Positions 1 through 8,037 of a stretch of DNA of 64,000 bases are shown here, piece by piece (within the stretch, counting starts at the first letter, position 1; each line of letters opens with the position of its first letter). This DNA comes from an uncultured Bacteroidales bacterium. GTDB lineage: Bacteria > Bacteroidota > Bacteroidia > Bacteroidales > Paludibacteraceae. The notes under the pieces were generated by a model, which worked only from the letters and a program-made list of their open reading frames with translations, was not told the origin of the DNA and ran no database searches. Both the position numbers and the translations under genes were made by a program. Location of the stretch: NCBI GenBank assembly GCA_946616535.1, contig CAMOJA010000006.1, positions 50,789 through 114,788 on the forward strand. The letters run 5' to 3'.

Positions 1-852
1 CGGCAATGGACTCCGCGCATGGATATCCTCACCTATACCTCCCCCACGGAGCAAGAGCGTAAGAAGAGTTTCTTGTACGACGTGAAGGACGTACTCCTGC
101 ATTCGCCCGAAGCGAACACCTTAGTCATCGAACTGGCGCTGGCGATCCAGCGGGACGAGAAACTCGGCATGGATGCCACGCCGGACATGCTCATGCTGCA
201 ACTCAACACTCTGAGTCCCACCGCACAATCCGACCGCATCGCCTCTGCCGAACACGAAGATATGTATCTCCGCCTCAATCAGGACTTAGGCTTCCTCATG
301 GAGCAGTTGGACAAACGTATCGGCCGCAGCAACTACCAACTTCTCGTGGTCGGAAGACCTATCAAAGGCACGGACGCGCAGACCCTGAGCGACATTCACA
401 TGCCTGTGCATACTTTCAACGCCGACCGCGCGGCTGCCCTCACCGGCACGTATCTCATGGCGCTTTACGGACACGAGCGATGGGTCGATGGCGTCTATGG
501 ACAGTCCATCTACCTCAACCGAACCCTCATCGAGCAGAAACGCCTGAACTTAGAGACCCTGCAACGCCAAGTGGCGAATTTCCTCATGGATTTTGAGGGA
601 GTGCAGATTGCCATGCCGGGCCACGAAGCAATGAACTATCCTTACCTGGGTTCATCCCTCTGCAAGCGCCACACCGGCGATGTAATTTATCTACTCCAAC
701 CCGGATGGCGGATGATGCAGGATGAGAAAAAGACCGTGGATCACGTCATCGATGACAACCCTGCCTCGCCCCTTTTGCTATGGAGCGGAGCTATCCGGCC
801 TATGCCGCAAGGAAACCTCGATGCCACCAATGTTGCTGATCTCATCTTTTGA
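1..852 (+). CDS. Alkaline-phosphatase-superfamily protein, C-terminal part (cut by window edge)
   Basis: The frame is open from the first base (R-Q-W-T-P-R before the first Met at 19), so the gene starts upstream and only about the last 283 residues are present. The text resembles the C-terminal half of Bacteroidetes type I phosphodiesterase/alkaline-phosphatase family proteins: a structured stretch with TYLMALYGHERW and a polar C-terminus. The metal-binding N-terminal half is not in view, so catalysis cannot be judged. A DUF4494 gene follows 77 bp downstream, after a short TAAATGA-type repeat. The family call is moderate; coding status is secure from the long frame and typical composition. 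Confidence 0.5.
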   Translation, partial: RQWTPRMDILTYTSPTEQERKKSFLYDVKDVLLHSPEANTLVIELALAIQRDEKLGMDATPDMLMLQLNTLSPTAQSDRIASAEHEDMYLRLNQDLGFLMEQLDKRIGRSNYQLLVVGRPIKGTDAQTLSDIHMPVHTFNADRAAALTGTYLMALYGHERWVDGVYGQSIYLNRTLIEQKRLNLETLQRQVANFLMDFEGVQIAMPGHEAMNYPYLGSSLCKRHTGDVIYLLQPGWRMMQDEKKTVDHVIDDNPASPLLLWSGAIRPMPQGNLDATNVADLIF

Positions 853-900
853 TAAATGACCCATACGGCAAAGCAGATCGTATGAACGAAGTGAATAAAG

Positions 901-929
901 AAATAGTAAATGACTAAATAGTAAATAAT
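901..929. repeat. TAAATGA/TAAATAG short tandem array
   Basis: A run of 7-8 bp units of the form TAAATGACTAAATAG lies directly before the start codon at 930. The same unit recurs near 3615, 3770, 40616, 42461, 60513, 60751 and 61325, always at or next to a gene end. It is part of the window-wide short-array family. Confidence 0.7.
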
Positions 930-1346
930 ATGATTTATCACGAGATTAAAGTTAAGTATGATCGCCAGACCGGAGAGGACAACCCCGGCAAGGTAAAAGA
1001 GACCTATCTCATAGACGGCGCAGTCAGTTTTGCGGACGCTGAGAACTGCCTCATGGAGGAAATCAAACCCTTCATCTTCGGCGATTGCGAAGTGCAGAAC
1101 TGCAAACGCTCGCAGTTCTTTGAGACGTTTGCCAACCCCGATGGCGCTTTCTGGTACAAAGCCCGCGTGGAGATGATTACCATCGACGGCGAGAAAGAGA
1201 CCCGTAAGAATGTAGCGGTTCTGATCGAGGCAAACACCCTCACAGACGCGGCCGAGGCGCTCAAACAAGCCCTCAACTCCTATGATTGCGAGTTGATATC
1301 CATCGCGAAAACACCGATCGTTGATATCCTCCACGCCGTACAATAA
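930..1346 (+). CDS. DUF4494 domain-containing protein
   Basis: A 138-residue soluble protein with no signal peptide, matching in length and text the small DUF4494 family confined to Bacteroidetes: it opens IYHEIKVKYDRQ, has a central EIKPFIFGDCEV-type segment and ends in ISIAKTPIVDIL. The molecular role of the family is not known to me. The stop overlaps the start of the acyltransferase gene at 1346, so the two are translationally linked, which ties it to the lipid-synthesis operon at least in expression. Confidence 0.75.
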   Translation: MIYHEIKVKYDRQTGEDNPGKVKETYLIDGAVSFADAENCLMEEIKPFIFGDCEVQNCKRSQFFETFANPDGAFWYKARVEMITIDGEKETRKNVAVLIEANTLTDAAEALKQALNSYDCELISIAKTPIVDILHAVQ

Positions 1347-2179
1347 TGCCGCTACAGTTCGACATACGAGCCATTCTTCGGGAGAAGGCACCAAAAGCAC
1401 ATGTACCGGATTTCCTGATTCGGTATCTGGAGCGCATCGTACATGTGAAGCAGATGAATGCTTTCCTCCGCAAGTACCCCGACCTGGAGGGTTATGATTT
1501 CATCCGCCGTGTGCTCGATGAGGAGTTATGTTGTACCGCCTCTATCGAAGGTATGGAAAACATCCCCACCGACGGCAAACCGGTTATCTTCGTTTCCAAC
1601 CACCCTTTAGGTGGCTTGGACGGCATGATTATCGCGCAGATGATTCACGACTCCCGAAAAGAGAAGCGCGAACTCAAAGTCATCGTCAACGAGCTGCTGA
1701 TGTTCATGAAACCCATCGCAGGCCTTTGGGCACCGATCAGCAAAACCGGTTCGCTGAGCAAGGAACAGGTCCTGCAGCAGCAAGCCATGTGGGAATCCGG
1801 GACAGACGTCTTGACCTTTCCCGCGGGCGCATGCAGCCGCCTCCAACGCATCAACCGCAAATGGTTGATCCAGGACCTGGAATGGCAAAAGAACTTCATC
1901 CAGCGGGCCCGGGAGTACCGGCGGGACATAGTGCCCATCTATTTTGAGGGGAAAAACAGCCGTTTCTTCTACGCACTCGCGTACATCCGCAAACTGCTGC
2001 GTATTCCTGTCAATATCGAGATGCTCTACCTCGTGGACGAGATGTACGGCGCGCATGGTAAACACTTCCGCGTGCATGTCCTGCCGCCTATACCCTATAC
2101 CACTTTTGATAATTCGAAAACACCCAAACAATGGGCTCAATACGTAAAATCTATTGTATATGCAAGCAATAATTCCTGA
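1346..2179 (+). CDS. glsA: Glycerol/aminolipid O-acyltransferase (GlsA/OlsA-like, PlsC fold)
   Basis: A 277-residue acyltransferase with the block I motif NHPLGGLD (His at about residue 86, Asp at 92; an HX5D spacing usual in this hemolysin-linked subgroup) and a later FPAG block. It overlaps by 20 nt with a GNAT-like acyltransferase gene. In Bacteroides an O-acyltransferase gene of this kind sits beside an OlsB-like N-acyltransferase gene, and together they make glycine lipids (GlsA and GlsB), so this is most likely the second, ester-forming step of an acyl-oxyacyl aminolipid pathway at the inner membrane. The amino acid head group (glycine or ornithine) cannot be told from sequence. A phosphatidic-acid type PlsC role is the alternative. 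Confidence 0.65.
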   Translation: MPLQFDIRAILREKAPKAHVPDFLIRYLERIVHVKQMNAFLRKYPDLEGYDFIRRVLDEELCCTASIEGMENIPTDGKPVIFVSNHPLGGLDGMIIAQMIHDSRKEKRELKVIVNELLMFMKPIAGLWAPISKTGSLSKEQVLQQQAMWESGTDVLTFPAGACSRLQRINRKWLIQDLEWQKNFIQRAREYRRDIVPIYFEGKNSRFFYALAYIRKLLRIPVNIEMLYLVDEMYGAHGKHFRVHVLPPIPYTTFDNSKTPKQWAQYVKSIVYASNNS

Positions 2180-3083
2180 AGTTGACAGAGACCTCCTGGA
2201 GAAGGAGTTGGAGGGGCATTTGCTCCGTCCGTCTAACAAGGCGGACGACCTCATCTATGACATCACTTCGCACGAATGCCCCAACGTCATGCGTGAGATT
2301 GCGCGGCTGCGCGAAATCAGCTACCGCGACGGTGGAGGAGCTACCGGGCGGGAGATGGACATAGATGAGATGGACACGATGCCCAAACCCTATCACCAAC
2401 TCCTTGTCTGGGATCCGACCAACAGACAAATCATCGGCGGCTACCGGTACCTCTTTGGCAGCGAAGCGGAGATTCGAGACGGACAACCGTTCATCACCTC
2501 CGCTCACCTCTTCCATTATTCGGAGCGCTTTATCCGCGACTACCTGCCCAAGACCATTGAGTTCGGCAGGGCGTTCGTCCAACCGATGTACCAGAAACGC
2601 GAGATGGGTGTCAAGGCGCTCTTTGCCTTGGATAACATCTGGGACGGTATTGGCGCAATCATGCACAACCACCCGCAGCTCCAGTATATGATCGGCAAAG
2701 TGACCATCTACCCGGACTACAACGCCACGGCGCGCGAGTTGATTTACGCCTATCTCAACCGTTTCCACCGAGGCGAAGAAGGACTCATCGCACCCTATCA
2801 CCCGCTGCCGCTGCCAACGATCGACAAGCCCTTTGAGGGCACCGATCCGCAGGAGAACTACCATATTCTCCAGCATGCCGTGCGCGAGCAAGGGACCGTC
2901 ATTCCGCCAATGTTCTCCGCCTATCTCAACATCACCAACGACCTGCAGTTCTTCGGCAATGCCATTAATGACGAGCTGGCGAATGTCTATGAGACAGGAA
3001 TCATGGTGGACCTCAATACCGTCTATCAGGAGAAAAAAGAACGCTATATCACACCGTATATCCAATGGCTGAACCAACAATAA
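2160..3083 (+). CDS. glsB: OlsB/GlsB-like N-acyltransferase (GNAT fold)
   Basis: About 307 residues. The central part has the hemolysin/OlsB-type acyltransferase features: a strand GGYRYLFG, then the segment IEFGRAFVQPMYQKR, then a long helix with ALDNIWDGIGA. Known members put the first, amide-linked 3-hydroxy fatty acid on glycine or ornithine from acyl-ACP. The ATG at 2160 is chosen over a TTG six bases earlier. It overlaps the O-acyltransferase gene by 20 nt and abuts the next gene, so expression is coupled. Pairing with the O-acyltransferase is the main support for aminolipid synthesis. Confidence 0.65.
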   Translation: MQAIIPEVDRDLLEKELEGHLLRPSNKADDLIYDITSHECPNVMREIARLREISYRDGGGATGREMDIDEMDTMPKPYHQLLVWDPTNRQIIGGYRYLFGSEAEIRDGQPFITSAHLFHYSERFIRDYLPKTIEFGRAFVQPMYQKREMGVKALFALDNIWDGIGAIMHNHPQLQYMIGKVTIYPDYNATARELIYAYLNRFHRGEEGLIAPYHPLPLPTIDKPFEGTDPQENYHILQHAVREQGTVIPPMFSAYLNITNDLQFFGNAINDELANVYETGIMVDLNTVYQEKKERYITPYIQWLNQQ

Positions 3084-3775
3084 TGCCGACGGACTTCTCT
3101 ATTACTAATAATATACGGAACGTGCGTGCGCATATACCCGCGCACGTCACGCTCGTGTGCGTGAGTAAGTTCCATCCCGTAGAGGCGATTCGCGAAGCGT
3201 ACGATGCCGGAGAGCGACATTTCGGCGAGAGCAGAGTCCAGGAACTCAAACAAAAGATCCCACTTCTGCCCAACGACATACACTGGCATTTCATCGGACA
3301 TCTCCAGACCAACAAAGTGCGCGACCTGCTCAAACTCCGCCCGTACCTCATCCACTCCGTGGACTCCGAACGACTCTTGAACGCACTCAACGAAGAGGCG
3401 ATCAAACAAGGAATCGTCCAAAATATCCTGCTCGAAATCCACGTAGCCAAAGAAGAGACAAAAACGGGGTTAAGTAAGACTCAAGTAAGACTAATCCTAG
3501 ACCATAGCGCTACTGTTTGGCATGGATTACGCATCGTTGGACTCATGGCGATGGCGACAAACACCGACGACGAGACCGAAATCCGCCGCTGCTTCGAAGA
3601 GGCTGCAAAATGTCTAAATGACGCAATAAATGACCAAATGGTAAATGACCAAATGGTAAATAACTTAGCGGTCCTCTCCATGGGCATGTCCGACGACTAC
3701 CGGATAGCTATCGAGTGCGGTTCCAACATGGTTCGTATCGGCTCCACCATCTTCGGAGAAAGGACATATAAATGA
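3083..3775 (+). CDS. yggS: YggS/PROSC-family pyridoxal-phosphate homeostasis protein
   Basis: A single-domain PLP-binding alpha/beta barrel protein. The PLP lysine is in VSKFHPVEAI near residue 29; other family blocks are HFIGHLQTNK, the Met-rich strand GLMAMA, LSMGMSDDY and the phosphate-binding end GSNMVRIGSTIFGER. The family buffers PLP and amino/keto-acid balance and has no known enzymatic turnover. The ATG at 3083 is chosen because it overlaps the upstream stop (TAATG); an in-frame ATG at 3065 exists. An oddity is residues about 178-194, encoded by tandem TAAATGACCAAATGG-type units that sit in a loop just before the LSMGMSDDY block and look like an in-frame repeat insertion. Confidence 0.85.
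   Translation: MPTDFSITNNIRNVRAHIPAHVTLVCVSKFHPVEAIREAYDAGERHFGESRVQELKQKIPLLPNDIHWHFIGHLQTNKVRDLLKLRPYLIHSVDSERLLNALNEEAIKQGIVQNILLEIHVAKEETKTGLSKTQVRLILDHSATVWHGLRIVGLMAMATNTDDETEIRRCFEEAAKCLNDAINDQMVNDQMVNNLAVLSMGMSDDYRIAIECGSNMVRIGSTIFGERTYK
3615..3663. repeat. TAAATGAC/CAAATGG tandem array inside yggS
   Basis: Imperfect 7-8 bp units (AAATGAC, CAAATGG, TAAATGA) repeated about six times in frame near the 3' end of yggS, giving N-D-Q-M-V-N repeats in the protein. The same unit recurs about 100 bp downstream at the start of the HAD gene. Confidence 0.8.
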
Positions 3776-3814
3776 TAAATGACACAATGGTAAATGATAA
3801 AATGGTAAATAGTC
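3770..3814. repeat. TAAATGATAAATGG tandem array at yggS/HAD gene junction
   Basis: The array spans the yggS stop and the HAD-gene start, so it encodes the first dozen or so residues of the latter (M-I-N-D-T-M-V-N-D-K-M-V-N). It has the same unit family as the arrays at 901 and 3615. Confidence 0.8.
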
Positions 3815-4494
3815 AAAAAATACGTGCAGTATTTTTTGACCAAGATGGTGTGCTTTTTGACTCCATGCCTTGCCATGCCAAGGCTTGGGAGATGGCGATG
3901 AACGAGAACGGAGTGCCTTATACCGCCATGGACTGTTACCGCAACGAGGGCAGAACCGGTCCCGGCGTCATCAACGAGATCTACCAGCGCCTCCACGGTA
4001 CCGACGCGCCGCAGGAACTGATCGACCACATATACGACACCAAGTCCAAATATTTCCTCCAACTCAATAAAGGCGAACTACCCGCCCTCATTCCCGGGGT
4101 GCGCGATGTGCTGCAATACCTGCACAAGAACGGCATCCAATGTTGGGTCGTTACCGGCTCGGGCCAACGCAACCTCATCAATTCGCTCAACGACACTTTC
4201 GATGGGGTCTTCACGGGCATCATCTCTGCCTTTGATGTGAAGTACGGCAAGCCGAATCCCGAACCGTACCTCAAAGCCTGGGAGCGTTCCGGTTTCAAAA
4301 AAGAGGAATGTATGGTGGTGGAGAATGCTCCTTTGGGAACTCGTGCCGCGAAAGCCGCAGGACTCTTCACTTGCGCCGTGAATACGGGTATTCTGCCCGA
4401 CTCTGACTTGGAAGCGGAGCACGCCGACAAAGTCTTCCCGAACATGGCGGCGCTTCTCAAATGGCTGCAAGATTCTGCCATTTTGTCAGTCTGA
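3772..4494 (+). CDS. HAD-superfamily hydrolase (beta-phosphoglucomutase-like)
   Basis: HAD motif I is FDQDGVLFDS (Asp 23 nucleophile and Asp 25), with a cap domain after it typical of subfamily IA, motif II VTGSG, motif III Lys in FDVKYGKPNPEPYL, and motif IV-like MVVENAPLGTRAAKAAG. This fits phosphatases and phosphomutases acting on small sugar phosphates; the substrate is not set by the sequence. The stop of yggS overlaps this start. The first residues are translated from a tandem repeat, so the functional start may be the later ATG at 3802, which still precedes motif I. No terminator is obvious after it. Confidence 0.75.
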   Translation: MINDTMVNDKMVNSQKIRAVFFDQDGVLFDSMPCHAKAWEMAMNENGVPYTAMDCYRNEGRTGPGVINEIYQRLHGTDAPQELIDHIYDTKSKYFLQLNKGELPALIPGVRDVLQYLHKNGIQCWVVTGSGQRNLINSLNDTFDGVFTGIISAFDVKYGKPNPEPYLKAWERSGFKKEECMVVENAPLGTRAAKAAGLFTCAVNTGILPDSDLEAEHADKVFPNMAALLKWLQDSAILSV

Positions 4495-4531
4495 ACGCAT
4501 TTGGAACATAGTTTGTGTATTGTTTAGTGAA

Positions 4532-4569
4532 CTAGTACTCTAGTACCCTAGAACTCTAGTACCCTAGTA
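4532..4569. repeat. CTAGTACC octamer array upstream of clpB
   Basis: Five imperfect 8 bp units (CTAGTACT, CTAGTACC, CTAGAACT, CTAGTACC, CTAGTAAA) fill the gap between the HAD gene and clpB. I see no Bacteroidetes -33/-7 pair in this 100 bp gap, so clpB may be read from upstream. Confidence 0.75.
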
Positions 4570-4594
4570 AATTATAACTAAACGATATACAACT

Positions 4595-6667
4595 ATGAAC
4601 ACGAACAATTACAATTCCAACAACCAGAACGAGAACCTCAAGAAGTTCGCTATCAACCTCTGTGAGCGGGCTCGAGAGGGGAAGTTAGACCCCGTCATCG
4701 GACGTGATGACGAGATCCGGCGTGTGCTCCAGATCCTGAGCCGCCGTACGAAGAACAACCCGATCCTCATCGGCGAACCGGGTGTCGGTAAGACTGCCAT
4801 CGCGGAAGGCCTCGCCCATCGTATCGTACGCGGCGATGTGCCCGAGAACCTGAAAAAGAAACAGATCTACTCCCTCGATATGGGTGCACTTATTGCGGGT
4901 GCGAAGTACCAGGGTGAGTTTGAGGAGCGACTCAAAGGCGTCGTCAACGAAGTAGTGGCTGCTGCCGGAGAAATCATCCTCTTCATCGATGAGATCCACA
5001 CCCTCGTCGGAGCAGGAAAGTCAAGCGGTGCGATGGACGCAGCGAATATCCTGAAACCAGCTTTGGCACGTGGAGACCTGCGCGCCATCGGTGCTACCAC
5101 CCTCGATGAGTATCAGAAGTATTTTGAGACCGACAAAGCCCTTGAGCGGCGGTTCCAGAAAGTGATGGTCGATGAGCCGGATGAGGCGGCGACGATCTCT
5201 ATCCTCCGTGGTCTAAAAGAGCGCTACGAGACCCACCACAAAGTGCGTATCAAAGACGATGCCATCATCGCAGCGGTAACCCTCTCCGCGCGGTATATAA
5301 CCGATCGTTTCCTGCCGGATAAGGCAATTGACCTGGTCGATGAAGCCGCAGCCAAACTGCGTCTGGAGGTGGACTCCAAGCCTGAAGAGATCGACTCGCT
5401 TGACCGTCAGATCAAGCAATTAGAGATCGAGCGCGAAGCGATTAAGCGCGATAAGGACGAAGTCAAACTCAAAGCCATTGAAGCACAGTTGACGGAGTTG
5501 AAAAAGCAATCCGACGAACTCAACGCACGCTGGAACAAAGAGAAAGGATACGTGGCTACCATCCAGAATGAGAAAGCCCGTATCGAGACCCTCAAACACC
5601 AGGCGGAAGTAGCCGAGCGCGAAGGCGATTACGGCAAGGTAGCGGAGATCCGGTACAGCCAGATCCCTGCCGCCGAAGCGAACATCAAAGCCGCTCAGGA
5701 CACTCTGCATCAGCTCGGTACCGATTCCCTCATCAAAGAGGAAGTCGATGAAGACGATATCGCCGAAGTAGTAGCCCGCTGGACGGGTATTCCGGTAGCA
5801 AAGATGATGCAATCCGAGCGCGACAAACTGCTCCATCTGGAGGAAGAGCTCCATAAACGTGTCATCGGCCAAGACCAAGCCATTGAAGCGGTCTCCGACG
5901 CTATCCGTCGTAGCCGTGCAGGGCTCCAGGATCCCAAACGTCCTATCGGTTCGTTCATCTTCCTCGGTACCACCGGTGTCGGTAAGACCGAGTTGGCAAA
6001 AGCCCTTGCGGATTACCTCTTCGACGATGAGAATATGATGACGCGTATCGATATGTCCGAGTACCAGGAGAAGTTCTCCGCCACGCGACTCATCGGTGCG
6101 CCTCCGGGATACGTGGGCTACGATGAAGGCGGACAGTTGACCGAAGCCATCCGGCGTAAACCCTACTCCGTCGTCCTCTTCGATGAGATTGAGAAAGCGC
6201 ACCCGGATGTCTTCAACGTCCTGCTGCAAGTGCTCGATGACGGTCGTCTGACGGATAACAAAGGTCGTTTGGTCAATTTCAAGAACACCTTGATTATCAT
6301 GACTTCCAACCTCACGGAGGAGCAACTCCGCGCACAGGTTAGACCCGAGTTCATCAACCGTATTGATGAGATCATCCACTTCTCTGAACTGACCGAATCG
6401 GATATCAAAGCAGTCGTCGGTCTGCAAGTCAGCCGCATCCACAAGATGCTTGAAGACCAAGGTATCGACCTCCGCGTCACGGACGACGCGATCAACTACA
6501 TCGCCAAGGAAGGCTACGACCCGCAGTTCGGCGCACGGCCTGTCAAGAGAGCCCTCCAGCGCCTCGTCCTCAACGAGCTGTCCAAGGCCATCATCGGCGG
6601 TAGAGTAGATCAATCCAAACCTGTCATCGTCGAGCTCCGCGACGGCGAACTCAAGTTCCGCAACTAA
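4595..6667 (+). CDS. clpB: ClpB-type disaggregase lacking the N-terminal domain
   Basis: A 690-residue two-ring AAA+ ATPase. NBD1 has Walker A GEPGVGKT at residues 60-67, Walker [10 protein letters not shown] near 129-137 and the arginine finger in [10 protein letters not shown] ClpB-type coiled-coil middle domain follows (about 265-365). NBD2 has Walker A GTTGVGKT at 458-465, Walker [20 protein letters not shown] pore loop and sensor [10 protein letters not shown]. The protein starts at the linker just before NBD1, so the ~140-residue double Clp-N domain of full-length ClpB (~860 residues) is absent. After IIMTSN the usual insert of some 25 residues before [10 protein letters not shown] is also cut to a short link. 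It likely works with DnaK to dissolve aggregates; loss of the N-domain usually alters substrate engagement, not ATPase activity. Confidence 0.88.
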   Translation: MNTNNYNSNNQNENLKKFAINLCERAREGKLDPVIGRDDEIRRVLQILSRRTKNNPILIGEPGVGKTAIAEGLAHRIVRGDVPENLKKKQIYSLDMGALIAGAKYQGEFEERLKGVVNEVVAAAGEIILFIDEIHTLVGAGKSSGAMDAANILKPALARGDLRAIGATTLDEYQKYFETDKALERRFQKVMVDEPDEAATISILRGLKERYETHHKVRIKDDAIIAAVTLSARYITDRFLPDKAIDLVDEAAAKLRLEVDSKPEEIDSLDRQIKQLEIEREAIKRDKDEVKLKAIEAQLTELKKQSDELNARWNKEKGYVATIQNEKARIETLKHQAEVAEREGDYGKVAEIRYSQIPAAEANIKAAQDTLHQLGTDSLIKEEVDEDDIAEVVARWTGIPVAKMMQSERDKLLHLEEELHKRVIGQDQAIEAVSDAIRRSRAGLQDPKRPIGSFIFLGTTGVGKTELAKALADYLFDDENMMTRIDMSEYQEKFSATRLIGAPPGYVGYDEGGQLTEAIRRKPYSVVLFDEIEKAHPDVFNVLLQVLDDGRLTDNKGRLVNFKNTLIIMTSNLTEEQLRAQVRPEFINRIDEIIHFSELTESDIKAVVGLQVSRIHKMLEDQGIDLRVTDDAINYIAKEGYDPQFGARPVKRALQRLVLNELSKAIIGGRVDQSKPVIVELRDGELKFRN

Positions 6668-6718
6668 CGGATTTTTATGGTAACTTTTTTACCATAATCA
6701 ATCACTAATTTTCAAAAA

Positions 6719-6751
6719 ATGGCATACAAATTTGCGTATGTCATTTTTTTT
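6719..6751 (+). terminator. Intrinsic terminator after clpB, overlapping the next promoter
   Basis: Stem ATGGCATAC paired with GTATGTCAT (one G-U pair), loop of 8 nt, then a run of T. The loop holds the TTTG -33 box of the promoter for the RhuM-like gene, so termination and initiation signals share the same bases. A weaker AT-rich stem (TATGGTAA/TTACCATA) precedes it at 6676-6696. Confidence 0.65.
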
Positions 6752-6764
6752 GTGTACCTTTGCA
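6731..6764 (+). promoter_or_regulatory. Bacteroidetes-type promoter for the RhuM-like gene
   Basis: TTTGCGTAT at 6731, 20 bp spacer, then TACCTTTG at 6755-6762. This is a full match to the phylum consensus, about 20 bp before the start at 6785. Confidence 0.8.
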
Positions 6765-6784
6765 AGCGCAATTAGATTCTTTTT

Positions 6785-7819
6785 ATGAATACACAAGATC
6801 TTACAAAAGATACCAAAGGAGAGATTGTTATCTATCAATCTGAAGAAGGGAGAGTTTCTGTTGATGTATTGTTTCAAGACGAAACGGTTTGGTTGCCTAT
6901 TGAGCAAATGAGTATATTGTTTGGAAAATCGCGCTCTACCATCAACGAGCATATTCTGAATATTTACAAAGAAGGTGAACTTTCCGAAGCAGATACGGTG
7001 AGAAAAATCGGAATTTCCGACTTTTCTACCAAACCCACCAATTTCTACAACCTTGATGTCGTCATTTCTGTCGGTTATCGTGTTCATTCTGTGCAAGGTA
7101 CACGTTTCCGTCAATGGGCAACTCAGCGCATTCACGAATATATCATAAAAGGCTACACATTGGATGACGAACGGCTAAAAGGTAACGGAGGACGTTATTT
7201 CCGCGAATTACTCCAGCGTATCCGCGATATTCGTAGTAGTGAGCGCAACCTCTATCAGCAAGTAACCGACATCTATGCAACTGCGGTGGATTATGATCCG
7301 AAAGCCGAGATTACACGTCAGTTCTTTGCTACGGTGCAAAACAAGATGCACTATGCAGCACACCAACATACAGCGGCTGAGGTGGTCTATGACAGAGTCG
7401 ATAATGAAAAGCCGATGCTCGGCATGACGAACTTCAAAGGGAACTATATCACAAAAGATGATGTAACTATTGCCAAGAACTATCTCAACGAGAAAGAACT
7501 GACCGTATTGAATTTGTTGGTGTCTCAGTTCTTCGACTATGCGGAATTGCAGGCGATGGAGCAACATCCTATGACCATGCAGGAGTGGATAGATGAACTT
7601 GATCGGGTGCTAAGCAATAACCGTCGCCCGTTGTTAGAAGGAAGCGGTTCTATAAGCCACCAACAAGCGCAAGAAAAAGCCGTGCACGAATACACCATCT
7701 ATCGTCAGCGAGAGATGAACCAATTAGAGTCCGACTATGATCGCGCCATACGACAGTTATCTCTCTTCAGTGGCTCTACTGAGCAACACTCAGGCGAAAC
7801 ATCAATAGATGAAGAATAA
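6785..7819 (+). CDS. Virulence RhuM-family protein
   Basis: A 344-residue protein with the features of the RhuM family: an N-terminal DNA-binding-like part with WLPIEQMSILFGKSRSTINEHI (given here in part as EQMSILFGKSRSTINEHI), then YNLDVVISVGYRVHS, FRQWATQRIHEYI and DDERLKG, followed by a helical C-terminal half. The family was named from a Salmonella pathogenicity island and is spread on mobile islands; its biochemical role is unsettled, with links to Fic/ORF6N-type regulators and phage-related loci. It has its own promoter and is A+T-richer than clpB next to it, marking the start of an accessory block. No operon partner is clear; a YhcG-type gene follows after a repeat. Confidence 0.8.
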   Translation: MNTQDLTKDTKGEIVIYQSEEGRVSVDVLFQDETVWLPIEQMSILFGKSRSTINEHILNIYKEGELSEADTVRKIGISDFSTKPTNFYNLDVVISVGYRVHSVQGTRFRQWATQRIHEYIIKGYTLDDERLKGNGGRYFRELLQRIRDIRSSERNLYQQVTDIYATAVDYDPKAEITRQFFATVQNKMHYAAHQHTAAEVVYDRVDNEKPMLGMTNFKGNYITKDDVTIAKNYLNEKELTVLNLLVSQFFDYAELQAMEQHPMTMQEWIDELDRVLSNNRRPLLEGSGSISHQQAQEKAVHEYTIYRQREMNQLESDYDRAIRQLSLFSGSTEQHSGETSIDEE

Positions 7820-7927
7820 AGGTTACTTTTGGCAAATGGATGTGAATAGATAAATGATCACAACGGAGAGTGCCGAAAGAATTGTTCATCACTTCCACCG
7901 ACCGATGAGCGGGAGAAGAGCGGGAGA

Positions 7928-8034
7928 AGACCTAAAATGGGAGACGATTTCACATATTCAAAACAATCCAGACGGGTTTTGGATATTGAGAAAACAGGCA
8001 AAAATGCACGATTTATATAATAGAAATATATTCA
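7928..8034. repeat. Copy 1 of a ~95 bp direct repeat flanking the YhcG-type gene
   Basis: It begins GACCTAAAATGGGAGACG and runs through TTTCACATATTCAAA, GGATATTGAGAAAACAGG and AAAATGCACGATTTATA. Two further copies lie at 9145 and 9361, downstream of the gene. This copy carries the weakest version of the central dyad. The short frame 7854-8045 is made of this repeat and is not called as a gene. Confidence 0.85.
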
Positions 8035-8037
8035 ACT

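Noticed and set aside
2151..3080. 309-residue minus-strand frame opposite the GlsB-like gene
   Set aside because: Mirror of the sense frame with almost the same ends; no family resemblance.
5420..6613. 397-residue minus-strand frame opposite clpB
   Set aside because: Shadow of the clpB reading frame; low-complexity acidic text without any known motif.
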